A DNA stretch of 32,747 nt from Solirubrobacterales bacterium (GCA_019240655.1 JAFAXX010000082.1:1-32747); one strand, 5' to 3'; shown: positions 1-8,021, counted from the first letter of the stretch. Translations and numbers: made by a program. Notes: a model not told the origin generated them from the letters alone.

Positions 1-522
1 GACGCCGGGCTTGACCAGGTCATCCCACCCGGTGATGTGCTTTGGGTTGCCCCTGCGGACCGCGAGCACCACGACCGAGTCGCTCGACATGCCCTTCTCC
101 GGGTTGGCGGCCCACGAGCTCGAGACGATCTTGTCCTTGACCAGGCGCGTCATGTCGGGCGTCGTCGAGAACGCGACCACGTCGGCCGGCTGGCCGGAGT
201 CCACCGCCCGGCTCTGCGAGCCCGAGGCGCCGAAGGACTCAGTGAAGGTGACCCCCTCGCCGGCCGAGGACTTGGCGAACGCGGTGGTGAGCGCGTCGTA
301 GGCCTTCTTCGGCGTCGAGTAGGCCACCAGGGCCAGCTGGGCACCGCTGCTCGACTTCGAGGCGCCGCCGCTCGAGCTCCCGCTCGCGACATCGGATGAA
401 CCGCCGCAGCCGGCCACGGCGCCGGCAAGGGCGAGCGACGCGGTCGCGGCCGGCAGCGCTCTGCTCCTGAACACCCCGGCTCTCGCCCGGAGCCGGTGCA
501 CGGCTTGGCATCCCGTCCTCAT
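1..522 (-). CDS. Sulfate ABC transporter substrate-binding lipoprotein (partial, 3' end outside window)
   Basis: The first 174 codons of a periplasmic-type binding protein; the gene continues past the left edge. The start ATG is preceded at good spacing by GGGAG. A basic N-terminus and hydrophobic stretch lead to a lipobox (AVAGC, about residue 38), then a Ser/Gly-rich linker, so the mature protein should be lipid-anchored outside the membrane. The body carries motifs typical of the Sbp/CysP family: SFGASGSQSRAV, DVVAFSTTPDMTRLV, KGMSSDSVVVLAVRRGNPK and GWDDLVKPGV. In this family the protein captures sulfate (or thiosulfate) and delivers it to a CysTWA-type importer, which would lie to the left. 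An AT-rich promoter region precedes it. Related molybdate- or phosphate-binding proteins are less likely, because the KGM-SDSVV and GNPK-WDDL motifs fit the sulfate family. Confidence 0.88.
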   Translation of the reverse strand, partial: MRTGCQAVHRLRARAGVFRSRALPAATASLALAGAVAGCGGSSDVASGSSSGGASKSSSGAQLALVAYSTPKKAYDALTTAFAKSSAGEGVTFTESFGASGSQSRAVDSGQPADVVAFSTTPDMTRLVKDKIVSSSWAANPEKGMSSDSVVVLAVRRGNPKHITGWDDLVKPGV

Positions 523-540
523 CAGTGCTCCCTTCTTCGC

Positions 541-600
541 CGTAATCCAGTTTGTCGACCCAATTTATCGAAATTATCAGACTACTATGGTTCGGCTCGG
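541..600. promoter_or_regulatory. AT-rich divergent promoter region of the sulfate-binding gene
   Basis: A short AT-rich island in otherwise very GC-rich DNA, between the sulfate-binding gene (leftward) and the CoA-ligase operon (rightward). Read on the minus strand it contains TGATAAT, a good -10-like element, and the interrupted dyad AATTT-CGAT-AAATT (562-575), with GATAA occurring twice. Sulfate uptake genes are commonly controlled by sulfur-responsive repressors, so the dyad could be an operator; the identity of any regulator is not visible here. Confidence 0.4.
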
Positions 601-607
601 TGCTGAA

Positions 608-757
608 GCCCGGGCACGGCGAGAGCCGCGGGATTCCCGATGGGAACCCGGGCACGGCGACCCGCGCGATTCCCGGTGGGATGCTGAGCAAGGCGAGAGC
701 CGCGGGATTCCCGATGCAAGCCGGGCGCGGCGAGCCGCGCGATTCGGCGCGGGAACC
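608..757. repeat. Imperfect tandem repeats of about 30-40 bp upstream of sucC
   Basis: About four degenerate units, each built from a CCGGGC(A/G)CGGCGA-like block followed by GCCGCGGGATTCCCG or GCGCGATTC variants, starting near 608, 648, 689 and 721. They fill the space between the AT-rich promoter and the sucC start codon. The sucC frame stays open through them, which inflates the apparent ORF, but the peptide it would encode is low-complexity and lies before the conserved MRFFEYESR start. They may form part of the 5' leader. Confidence 0.55.
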
Positions 758-794
758 CGGGCTGGGCGCGCTCCGCTACCCTCCGGCGCCCCAG

Positions 795-2075
795 ATGCGC
801 TTCTTCGAGTACGAGTCCCGGGCGATCGTCGCCAATGCCGGCATCCCGGTCACCCAGCACGGCTTCGTCAAGTCGGCCGACGATGCGCGGCGGGTGGCCG
901 AGCAGATCGCCGGGCCGGTGGTGATCAAGTCGCAGGTTTTGACCGGCGGGCGGATGAAGGCGGGCGGCGTCCAGTTCGCCGACACCCCGGAGGAGGCCGC
1001 GCGCCACGCCGAACACGTACTCGATCTCGAGATCGGCGGCCACCATCCACGCGGCGTGCTGGTCGACTCCCGCGCCGCGGTCAAGCACGAGTACTACGCG
1101 GGCGTGGTGTGGGACGGGATCCGCAAGCGACCGGTGATGCTGTTCTCGGACATGGGCGGGATCGACATCGAGGAGGTGGCCGAGCGGCATCCCGAGCACG
1201 TGGCCACGGCCCACTTCTCGACCCTGCGGCCGTTCGCCGAGTGGCAGGCCAAGCAGCTGATCGCCTCGTTGGGGGTGAGCGGCTCGGCGCTCAACCGTCT
1301 GACCCCGATCCTGGCGCGGCTGGCTCGGCTGTTCCTCGACTACGACATGACGCTGGCCGAGATCAATCCGCTCGGCGAGCTCGAGGACGGATCGTTCGTC
1401 GCCCTCGACGCCCACATGGACATGGAGAACGAGGCGCGGCCGCGCCAGCGGGCAATCCTCCACGAGCTCGGGGTCGGCGACGAGGAGACGCGTCAGGCGC
1501 GTGAGCCGACGCCGTTCGAGCTGGCGGGCGAGCAGGTCGACGCCCAGGACCACCGCGGCGTGGCCGGGAACGTGACCGAGTTCGACGGCGACCTTGGCCT
1601 CGTGATCGGCGCCGGCGGCGGCTCCCTGACGCTGTTCGACGCCGTCCGCGCCCATGGCGGCCGCCCGGCGAACTACTGTGAGATCGGTGGCAATCCGTCG
1701 GTGCGCAAGGCGTGCGGGTTGGCCAAGCTGGTCCTCCAGAAGCCGGGGGTGGACAAGGTCGCGGTGATGATGTCGATCGTCTCCAACACTCGCGTCGACA
1801 TCGTCGCGCGCGGGGTGATCAAGGCGTGCGTCGAGCTCGGCTACGACCCGGCCGAGAAGATCGCCTTCTTCCGGATCCCGGGGGCGTGGGAGGAGGAGGG
1901 GTTCAAGATCCTCGCGCGCTACGGGGTCGACTACGCCGACCGCAGCGTGTCGCTGCACGAGGCGGCGCGGCGGGCCGTGGAGAAGATCCAGGGCAGCGCC
2001 GGGGGTGACGGCGCCGCCCCGGCCGAGCGCTTCCGCCAGACCACCGCCGAGATCGGCGACGAGAGGGATGTGTAG
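795..2075 (+). CDS. sucC: Succinyl-CoA synthetase beta-subunit-like ATP-grasp acyl-CoA ligase
   Basis: A 426-aa ATP-grasp subunit of an ADP-forming acid-CoA ligase, expected to pair with the alpha subunit encoded next. The start chosen gives MRFFEYESR, the usual beginning of SucC; the frame is open further upstream only through repeats. No clear Shine-Dalgarno is seen. Visible family features: VIKSQVLTGGRMKAGGV (ATP-grasp loop), AEINPL and LDAHMDMENEA (metal and nucleotide region), and the C-terminal ligase domain with GGRPANYCEIGGNPSVRKA. Compared with E. coli SucC as I recall it, the GAGLAMGT region reads GAGGGSLTL and the NIFGGIVRCD loop reads MMSIVSNTRVD, and the protein is about 40 residues longer. 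These positions lie near the phosphohistidine and acid/CoA sites, so the substrate may not be succinate; malate, citrate or another acid are alternatives. Confidence 0.82.
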   Translation: MRFFEYESRAIVANAGIPVTQHGFVKSADDARRVAEQIAGPVVIKSQVLTGGRMKAGGVQFADTPEEAARHAEHVLDLEIGGHHPRGVLVDSRAAVKHEYYAGVVWDGIRKRPVMLFSDMGGIDIEEVAERHPEHVATAHFSTLRPFAEWQAKQLIASLGVSGSALNRLTPILARLARLFLDYDMTLAEINPLGELEDGSFVALDAHMDMENEARPRQRAILHELGVGDEETRQAREPTPFELAGEQVDAQDHRGVAGNVTEFDGDLGLVIGAGGGSLTLFDAVRAHGGRPANYCEIGGNPSVRKACGLAKLVLQKPGVDKVAVMMSIVSNTRVDIVARGVIKACVELGYDPAEKIAFFRIPGAWEEEGFKILARYGVDYADRSVSLHEAARRAVEKIQGSAGGDGAAPAERFRQTTAEIGDERDV

Positions 2076-2993
2076 ATGTCGATTCTGATCGACTCGCAGA
2101 CCACGTTCATCGTTCAGGGCATCACCGGCCGGGAGGCGGTCAACCTGACCCGAGAGTGCCTCGACTACGGCAAGGGGGCCAAGATTGTCGGCGGCGTGAC
2201 CCCGGGCCGGCTCGGGCGCGATGTCCACGGCGTCTCGGTGTTCGACACCGTCGGCCAGGCGGTCGAGCACAACGGCGCCCCGATCGACGGCTCTGTCGTC
2301 ACCGTCCCCCCCGCCTTCACCAAGGACGCCGTATTCGAGGCGCTCGAGAACGGGGTCCGGCTGGTGGTGATCGTCACCGAGCGGATCCCGCGCCGCGACG
2401 TGGCCGAAATGGTCGAGCTGGCCGGCGAGCACGGAGCCCGGATCATCGGGCCGAACTGCCTCGGGATCATCGTGCCCGACGTGGTCAAGATGGGCGGCAT
2501 CGGCGGCCCCGCCCGCGACGCGGCCAAGTCGTATTCGCCGGGGCCGGTCGGTGTGATCTCACGCTCGGGGGGCATGACCACGGAGATGTCTTCCACGTTG
2601 ACCGCGGCGGGGCTCGGCCAGTCGACCGCCGTCTCAATCGGCGGGGACGCGATCATCGGCTCCTCGTATGCCGAGTTGATGCCGCTGTTCGAGGCCGACG
2701 AGGAGACTGAGGCGATCGTGATCTACACCGAGCCCGGCGGGCGGATGGAAGCGGACCTCGCGCGGTGGGTCAGCGAGCATGACTCGCGCCTGCCGATCGT
2801 CGCATTCATGGCTGGCCGCTTCATGGACGAGATGCCGGGGATGAGCTTCGGCCACGCCGGCACGATCGTCGAAGGCAAGGAGGACACCGCCGCCGAGAAG
2901 ATCGCCCGCCTCGCCGAGGCGGGCATCGTGGTGGCAGAGGAGATCTCCGAGATCCCCGCGATTGTCAAGGAGAGGATCGCGGCGCGCGTATGA
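2076..2993 (+). CDS. sucD: Succinyl-CoA synthetase alpha-subunit-like CoA ligase
   Basis: A 305-aa partner of the preceding gene; its ATG follows that gene's stop codon directly, implying translational coupling. The N-terminal CoA-binding Rossmann domain shows FIVQGITGREA and KIVGGVTPGRLG; the ligase domain shows GPNCLG, SRSGGMTTE, SIGGDAIIGSS and the phosphohistidine motif SFGHAGTIVEG (His260). The reaction is ATP + acid + CoA to acyl-CoA + ADP + Pi through phospho-His. It differs from canonical SucD where E. coli has GPNCPG, SRSGTLTYE and GEIGG: here GPNCLG, SRSGGMTTE and TEPGG. Since these loops shape the active site, succinate specificity is uncertain. It overlaps the downstream Fe-S gene by 4 nt. 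Confidence 0.84.
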   Translation: MSILIDSQTTFIVQGITGREAVNLTRECLDYGKGAKIVGGVTPGRLGRDVHGVSVFDTVGQAVEHNGAPIDGSVVTVPPAFTKDAVFEALENGVRLVVIVTERIPRRDVAEMVELAGEHGARIIGPNCLGIIVPDVVKMGGIGGPARDAAKSYSPGPVGVISRSGGMTTEMSSTLTAAGLGQSTAVSIGGDAIIGSSYAELMPLFEADEETEAIVIYTEPGGRMEADLARWVSEHDSRLPIVAFMAGRFMDEMPGMSFGHAGTIVEGKEDTAAEKIARLAEAGIVVAEEISEIPAIVKERIAARV

Positions 2994-3238
2994 GCTCGAG
3001 CCCGGCGCTGTTCATCGAGGTCGAGGTCGACGACTCGGTCGCGCGCGACCGTGAGCTCGCCGCCCAGCTGGCCGAGGTCTGCCCGGTAGACATCTACCGC
3101 GCCGGCCCGAGCGGAGTCGAGATCGTGCGGGAGAACCTGGACGAGTGCGTGCTCTGTGAGCTGTGCATCCGCGCGGCGCCGGCGGGCACGGTCCGGGTGG
3201 TGAAGCTCTACGACGACGGCGCGCTCCTCGGCGCCTGA
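2990..3238 (+). CDS. Small FixX-like 4Fe-4S ferredoxin-type protein
   Basis: An 82-aa acidic protein whose ATG overlaps the stop of the CoA-ligase alpha gene (ATGA). It has four cysteines placed as in FixX-type ferredoxins: Cys31 in VCPVDIY and Cys53, Cys56, Cys59 in CVLCELC. That is enough for one 4Fe-4S cluster; the position where a second CP motif would start reads RAAPAG, so a two-cluster ferredoxin is excluded. FixX-like proteins pass electrons between flavoproteins and quinone reductases or 2-oxoacid oxidoreductases, but no such partner is in the window. The tight coupling to a CoA ligase suggests a role beside an oxidoreductase that makes or uses the same acyl-CoA; that is inference. 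Confidence 0.75.
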   Translation: MSSSPALFIEVEVDDSVARDRELAAQLAEVCPVDIYRAGPSGVEIVRENLDECVLCELCIRAAPAGTVRVVKLYDDGALLGA

Positions 3239-3315
3239 GGTCGGGCGCGGCCGGACCCGAGCGCCGGCCGAGCACCGGAAGAGCCGGCGCCCCACGCTAC
3301 GTCGAGAATTGGCCG

Positions 3316-3921
3316 GTGCCGATCGAAGCGGTGATATTCGACATCGGCGACGTCCTCGAGGTGAACCCCCGAACCGGCTGGCGTGCGCGGTGGGCACGGC
3401 GACTGCAGCTCGAACTGGCTGCCTTCGAACGACGCCTCGACGAGGTCTGGGCCCCGGGCTCGGTCGGAGCCTCGAGCCTCGAGGAGATCGAGGCGCAGAC
3501 GGCGTCCGCCCTCGGTCTCGAGCCGGCCGAGCTGGCCGCACTTATGGATGATGCGTGGTCGGAGTACGTCGGCAGCCTCAACCGGGAGTTGGCGGACTAC
3601 TTCATCGGTCTTCGCCCGCGGTACAAGACCGGCATCCTCAGCAACAGCTTCGTCGGAGCCCGCGAGCGCGAGGAGGAAGCGCACGGCTTCGCGGAGATGT
3701 GCGACGTGATCGTCTACTCGCACGAGGAGGGCTACCTGAAGCCGGATGCGCGGATCTACCGGATCGTGTGCGACCGGCTCGGCGTGGCACCGCACGCCGC
3801 CGTACTCCTCGACGACGTTCAGGGGAACGTCGACGGAGCGCGCGCGGCGGGGATGCGCGCAATCACCTTCACCGACAATCGGCGGGCGATAGCGAAGCTC
3901 GGGGCACTCCTGACCGATTGA
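3316..3921 (+). CDS. HAD-superfamily hydrolase (YihX/epoxide-hydrolase-N-like phosphatase)
   Basis: About 201 aa with GTG chosen as start because the family's first strand (VIFDIGDVLE) begins a few residues later; the open frame upstream is not protein-like. Motif I is FDIGDV, with Gly at the second position as in the YihX/FDLGNV branch; motif II ILSNS; motif III LKPDARIY with the Lys; motif IV LLDDVQGN. An alpha-helical cap lies between residues about 15 and 90. This subfamily usually removes phosphate from small sugar or nucleotide phosphates; the substrate cannot be read from sequence. It sits 77 bp after the Fe-S gene and may be read through from that operon. A hexamer GAGAAT 6 nt before the GTG could be a -10 for a near-leaderless transcript, with no clear -35. 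Confidence 0.8.
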   Translation: MPIEAVIFDIGDVLEVNPRTGWRARWARRLQLELAAFERRLDEVWAPGSVGASSLEEIEAQTASALGLEPAELAALMDDAWSEYVGSLNRELADYFIGLRPRYKTGILSNSFVGAREREEEAHGFAEMCDVIVYSHEEGYLKPDARIYRIVCDRLGVAPHAAVLLDDVQGNVDGARAAGMRAITFTDNRRAIAKLGALLTD

Positions 3922-3998
3922 GTCGCAGCCGATCGCCGCGTCGGTGCCGTTTTCCGCGAAGCTTCCCGCCCGGACGCTATTGTCATGAGCCGCCTGCG

Positions 3999-4805
3999 AT
4001 GATCGGCCTGGAGCTGGAAACCGTCGAGCTGGAGGTCACCGACCGGGTGGCGTGGATCACGCTGAACCGGCCCGAGGCGCTCAACGCGTGGACCCGGCGG
4101 CTCGGCCAGGACATGCTGACGGCGCTGGAGCATGCCGCCGCCGAGCCGCTGATCCGAGCGGTGGTCTTCACGGGCGCGGGCCGGGCGTTCTCCTCGGGGG
4201 CCGATCTCAAGGCGGCCGGCGAAGTGCAGCCGGGTGCCGACGGCGGCACCGACGTCGAAGGCTTGCTGCGCGATGTGCACCACCCGCTGATCCTGCGGGT
4301 CCGCACGGTGCCGAAGCCGGTGATCGCCGCGGTCAACGGGCCCGCGGTGGGCATCGGCTGCTCGCTGGCGCTGGCCTGTGACCTCGTGCTGGCCTGCGAG
4401 AGCGCGTACTTCCTGCTCGCCTTCGTCAATATCGGGCTCGGTTTGGACGGCGGGGCGTCGATGCTCGTGCCGGCCCGCGTCGGTCATGCCCGCGCCTTCG
4501 AGATGGCCTATCTCGGTGAGCGGCTGCCGGCCGCGCGGGCGCTCGAGTGGGGCCTGGTCAACCGGGTGCTCGCCGACGGCGAGTTCGCGCCGGCGGTGCG
4601 AGCGCTGGCCGTTCGCCTCGCCGCCGGACCGCCCGGGTCCTACGCGGCGATCAAGCGCACGATCAACCAGGGCCTGTACGAGCGCTTCGAGGAGGTCCTG
4701 TCGCTCGAGGCGCGCCTACAGCAGGAGCGCGTCGAGTCCAAGGACTTCGGTGAGGGCGTGGCCGCGTTCGCGCAGAAGCGCAGCCCGGAGTTCACCGGCG
4801 AGTGA
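3999..4805 (+). CDS. Enoyl-CoA hydratase/isomerase family (PaaG-like)
   Basis: A 268-aa crotonase-fold enzyme. The start is the ATG before IGLELETVELEVTDRVAWITL, matching the usual crotonase N-terminus. Oxyanion-hole segments are GAGRAFSSGADLK and NGPAVGIGCSLALACDL. In the second catalytic region the sequence is FVNIGLGLDGGASMLVPARVG: the hydratase Glu is not evident and an Asp occupies the LxDxGG position, as in PaaG-type and 3,2-enoyl-CoA isomerases. It therefore probably isomerises or hydrates acyl-CoA intermediates of fatty-acid or aromatic degradation. The C-terminus AAFAQKRSPEFTGE is standard for the family. The stop overlaps the next gene by 4 nt, so the two are likely co-translated. 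The exact reaction is not determinable here. Confidence 0.87.
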   Translation: MIGLELETVELEVTDRVAWITLNRPEALNAWTRRLGQDMLTALEHAAAEPLIRAVVFTGAGRAFSSGADLKAAGEVQPGADGGTDVEGLLRDVHHPLILRVRTVPKPVIAAVNGPAVGIGCSLALACDLVLACESAYFLLAFVNIGLGLDGGASMLVPARVGHARAFEMAYLGERLPAARALEWGLVNRVLADGEFAPAVRALAVRLAAGPPGSYAAIKRTINQGLYERFEEVLSLEARLQQERVESKDFGEGVAAFAQKRSPEFTGE

Positions 4806-5329
4806 GCGAGAGCCTCGCCGGGATGGCGACCCGGTCAGACCGGGTTCGGATCCGCGCCGCCGAGCCGGGGGACGTGGAGCAGATCTTTGCCTGGATCGTC
4901 GAGCTGGCCGAATACGAGCGCTCGCCGGAGTCGGTCCTCGGGACGCCCGACTTGCTCGCCCAGGCCCTATTCGGCACCCACCGGAGCGCCGAGGCCGTGA
5001 TCGCCGAGGTGGCCGGCGAGCCGGCCGGCTTCGCGCTGTTTCACGGCACATTCTCGACCTGGGAGTGTCGGCCGGGGCTGTGGCTGGAGGACCTCTACGT
5101 GCCGCCTGAGCGGCGGCGTGCGGGCGTCGGCGCCGCGTTGCTCGCGCATCTGGCGGCGATCGTGCTCGAGCGGGGCTGCGCGCGCTTGGAATGGGCGGCG
5201 CTCGACTGGAACACGCCGGCGCTCGAGTTCTACGAGAAGCTCGGGTCCACGCGACTGAGTACATGGTGCATGCACCGGCTCGATGGGCCCGCATTGGCCC
5301 GCGTCGCGCGCGGGGCCGATCGGTCATAG
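4802..5329 (+). CDS. GNAT-family N-acetyltransferase (diamine-acetyltransferase-like)
   Basis: A 175-aa protein starting at a GTG overlapping the hydratase stop (GTGA); an ATG seven codons in is the alternative. The GNAT fold is clear: VRIRAAEPGDVEQIFAWIVELAEYE at the N-terminus, LEDLYVPPERRRAGVGAALL containing the acetyl-CoA pyrophosphate loop (RRAGVG), then LEWAALDWNTPALEFYEKLG (motif B). The LxDLYVxPxxRxxGVG and WNTPAxxFYxxLG signatures resemble spermidine/spermine and related diamine acetyltransferases, so a small amine acceptor is plausible. The gene ends just before a strong compound hairpin. Confidence 0.85.
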   Translation: MSESLAGMATRSDRVRIRAAEPGDVEQIFAWIVELAEYERSPESVLGTPDLLAQALFGTHRSAEAVIAEVAGEPAGFALFHGTFSTWECRPGLWLEDLYVPPERRRAGVGAALLAHLAAIVLERGCARLEWAALDWNTPALEFYEKLGSTRLSTWCMHRLDGPALARVARGADRS

Positions 5330-5374
5330 CTCGGGCGCCGGTCGCGACCGTCGGCGACCCACTGGGCCCTCCCC

Positions 5375-5428
5375 AGCCGGTGACTACCGGCTAGGGAGGA
5401 TCTACTCCCTAGCCGGTGACCACCGGCT
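5375..5428. terminator. Compound inverted repeat between convergent genes
   Basis: Two 24-nt arms (5375-5398 and 5405-5428) form a nearly perfect inverted repeat around a 6-nt loop. Each arm itself contains the small palindrome AGCCGGT-GAC(T/C)-ACCGGCT, and the centre AGGGAG-gatcta-CTCCCT is a third hairpin. The DNA or RNA can therefore fold as one long stem or as three short ones. It lies between the GNAT gene and the oppositely oriented acylase gene and includes the acylase's last codons and stop. No T-run follows on either side, so it may act as a bidirectional, U-less terminator. Confidence 0.6.
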
Positions 5429-7886
5429 TGACCCGCGCCGGTCCGCGGAAGCTCAGCACCTGCTGGATCCCGGTCGGGCGGTTGGTGTAGCGCATCGTGA
5501 ACGGGAGCAGACCGGGGATGAAGGTGATCCGCTCTGCCGTGGCGCTCGCGCGCCACGCCGCGGGCCTCGGTCCCTCTCGGGCCGCGAGCGCCGCTCCGGC
5601 CTGATCGAGCGCCGACCACAGCTCGGTGGCGCAGCGCCCGAGGTTGCCGGCACCGCAGTAGCGCAGGTTGAACTTGCCGCGCACCGGGTCGCCGAGGAGC
5701 GTCCGCAGGTCCTTGTTCATGTAGATGTGCCAGCCCGCGTACTGCCCACCGGGCGGAGCCTCGAAGGTCGGGTTGAACGCCGCCAGCTGCGTGGACAGCG
5801 GCGGCCCGAGCACCGCCGCGCTCCAGGCCTTCGCGAGCAGTGGCCAGGCCGCGTCCATGATCGCCGCGCCGGGGTCGGTGATCTGGCCGCTCCCGGTCCG
5901 GTCCAGCCGGCTGCCGCCGTGCCGGCGCCAGGCGTCGAGGAGAGCGAGCATCTCGGCATCGCGTGCGCTCGGCGCGCGCTGTCGATGCAGCAGCTGCGAG
6001 AGCACGGGCTCGAAGGTGATCTCGCGCACGTCCTGGGTCGCCGCCGCGTTCATCGCCGAGACGATTCGGGCCGGCGTCAGCCCGCTGCCGCGCCCGAGGT
6101 TGTCGATCAGCAGATCGACGCGCTGCACGGCGCCGAGCGACCAGTTGTCGTCCGGCGCAGGGTAGCCGGCCTGGGTGCGGTTGTTCCAGTTGACGATCTC
6201 CCCGTTGGGGGGATTGATGCCCTGGGGGTGGTTGGCAAACGACACGTCGCCGCGCCACTCCTCGCCGCCGCGGCCGTCGATCGGCAAGGCGGGATCCACG
6301 TTGGCCGGCCGAATCGGGACGAGACCGCTGGTGAACACGCCGATGTCCTTGTCGTCCATGTAGAACGAGTTGAATGTCTGCGGGGTCTGATCGGCGGCGC
6401 GGAAGAACTCGTTGATGTTGTGCACCTGGCCGTGCGCGAGGTCGTGGTAGAAGAGCAGGTCGAGCACGTCTTTGCCGTAGCTGGCGCGCTTACGCGAGAG
6501 CGCCACGAGGCGTCCGTGCACCCGCGCGTAGCCGATTACGGGACCGTGCACGGTGCGGTAGAAGGTCACCTCCCGCGTGCCGCCCTGGCTGGTCAGCGAC
6601 CCCGCGTCAAAGAACTGCATGTCGCGGCACTTGCCGTTGAACAGGTACCGGTGGACGCTGTGCCCGCACAGGGTCTCGACGTAGGTGTCGATCTGGTCGA
6701 GTCCTGCTGAGGTCAGCGACCACGCCGAGTCCTGATCGCGGCCGATGAACACGTAGCCGGGGAACGGCGCGGTGGTCGCGCCGCGCTGGCTGATCCCGGG
6801 CCCTTCGAGATCCATCTCGAGCGTCAGTCCGGGATAGAAATAGCCGATCTGGGGGCCTGCGACCATGATCGGGTGGTGGGTGGCCGAGCGCCCGCCGGAC
6901 ACCATGAGGATGTTGCTGGCCTTCGTCCGACCGGCGCGGTCGGCCGCCGCGGCGGCCGTCGCGGAACTCGACAGGCTGCCCGCGTCGAGCACGACGTTGC
7001 CGCTGGTGCTCTTGGGGGGTGGCTGGAACTGCACCCGGCCCGGCACGGTCACCGGCGTCTCCGGGTCGTTGGCCTGTCGCAGGTCGTTCCACGCCTCGAG
7101 CCCGCGGACGGCGCCGAGCCGGCGCTCGAGCGCCGAGAGGAACTCCGAGCGCACCGCCTCGTCGCCTCCGCCCTCGCCGACGAACTGGTCCTTCAGGGCA
7201 TTGAAGGCATAGATGTCGATGCGGGTGAAGACGGCCACGCCGGTGAACGATCCCAGCGTGTGGTTGTGCGTCTTCAAATACGCGTTGATCCCCGCCAGGT
7301 AGACGTCGATGTCATGCAGCACGGCGCGGCCCTTGGCGCCGTGCGCGAGCAGCGCGTTTGTCTGCTTGCCCACTTCGCGCTCGGTTTGGGCGGTGGGCTT
7401 GAACCCGGCGAGGGAGGAGACGAGGCCGAGGGCGCTGAGGCCGGGAGCGTCGATCGCCGCCACGAGCGCGTTGTAGCGGGCCTGCTGGAGGAGCAAGCCG
7501 CGGTCCTCGGCGATGACCCATCCTGCGCCCCAGGTGACGTCGTCCCGGGTGCGGCCGTAGATGTGCGGAACGTGGAAGCGGTCGCGGACGATCGTGATCC
7601 CGGCGTGCGGGACACGCTCACCGGTGAGCGGACCGGAACCGGCGGTGCCAAGCGGATCGGCCTTGAAGTCGGCCAGGAGGTTGCGGTTGGTGACGTGGTT
7701 GAACAGCGGGGTGAGCGCGTCGTACATCCGCGCCTGGGTGTCCGCGCCGGGCGGCGGCGGCACGGCGCCGTACTGCCCCGAGGGAATGATGTTGCGCGCG
7801 ACGATCGCATAGTCCCGGGCCGAGGCCGGCGAGGGAACGACGACGGCGGCGACCATCAGAGCACCCAGCACAGCCAGCTTGCGCAC
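5409..7886 (-). CDS. Secreted penicillin acylase family (Ntn-hydrolase) protein
   Basis: An 825-aa precursor. GTG is preferred because GAGAGG lies 8 nt upstream and it yields a clean signal peptide (RKLAVLGALMVAAVVV...PASA). The alpha region has the family signature VRDRFHVPHIYG...DVTWGAGWVIAEDRGLL. The beta subunit should begin at Ser324 in KASNILMVSGG, equivalent to the GSN(A/N)W autoproteolysis site where the new N-terminal Ser is the nucleophile; the HGPVI motif downstream also fits. A linker rich in Ser/Ala precedes the cleavage site. Members hydrolyse penicillins, cephalosporins, acyl-homoserine lactones or other amides; the substrate cannot be assigned. The last codons lie in the compound hairpin shared with the convergent GNAT gene. 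Confidence 0.9.
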   Translation of the reverse strand: MRKLAVLGALMVAAVVVPSPASARDYAIVARNIIPSGQYGAVPPPPGADTQARMYDALTPLFNHVTNRNLLADFKADPLGTAGSGPLTGERVPHAGITIVRDRFHVPHIYGRTRDDVTWGAGWVIAEDRGLLLQQARYNALVAAIDAPGLSALGLVSSLAGFKPTAQTEREVGKQTNALLAHGAKGRAVLHDIDVYLAGINAYLKTHNHTLGSFTGVAVFTRIDIYAFNALKDQFVGEGGGDEAVRSEFLSALERRLGAVRGLEAWNDLRQANDPETPVTVPGRVQFQPPPKSTSGNVVLDAGSLSSSATAAAAADRAGRTKASNILMVSGGRSATHHPIMVAGPQIGYFYPGLTLEMDLEGPGISQRGATTAPFPGYVFIGRDQDSAWSLTSAGLDQIDTYVETLCGHSVHRYLFNGKCRDMQFFDAGSLTSQGGTREVTFYRTVHGPVIGYARVHGRLVALSRKRASYGKDVLDLLFYHDLAHGQVHNINEFFRAADQTPQTFNSFYMDDKDIGVFTSGLVPIRPANVDPALPIDGRGGEEWRGDVSFANHPQGINPPNGEIVNWNNRTQAGYPAPDDNWSLGAVQRVDLLIDNLGRGSGLTPARIVSAMNAAATQDVREITFEPVLSQLLHRQRAPSARDAEMLALLDAWRRHGGSRLDRTGSGQITDPGAAIMDAAWPLLAKAWSAAVLGPPLSTQLAAFNPTFEAPPGGQYAGWHIYMNKDLRTLLGDPVRGKFNLRYCGAGNLGRCATELWSALDQAGAALAAREGPRPAAWRASATAERITFIPGLLPFTMRYTNRPTGIQQVLSFRGPARVKPVVTG

Positions 7887-7989
7887 GATTGGCACCTCTC
7901 CTCGATCCGCGAGTGCAGGGCGGACGCTACCGGATGCGGCGTGACCGTGAGCCGGCCGGGGTCTCGGGCGCCGGGTGCGCTTTGACATA

Positions 7990-8019
7990 GAGAGACCCCG
8001 CCGATCGACGGGGTCTCTC
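7990..8019 (-). terminator. Hairpin terminator of RNase P RNA
   Basis: An 11-bp perfect stem (GAGAGACCCCG with CGGGGTCTCTC) and 8-nt loop immediately downstream of the 3' end of RNase P RNA on the minus strand. It is followed by TATGTCAAA rather than a strong U-run. It also separates the RNA from the acylase gene. Confidence 0.75.
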
Positions 8020-8021
8020 CG

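Noticed and set aside
585-2432. 615-codon open frame on the minus strand over the sucC/sucD region
   Set aside because: It is antisense to well-conserved ligase genes, is His/Arg/Asp-rich without motifs, and reflects GC-rich third-position bias.
5230-6258. 342-codon minus-strand frame overlapping the acylase and GNAT genes
   Set aside because: It is an alternative-frame shadow of the acylase gene with no motifs.
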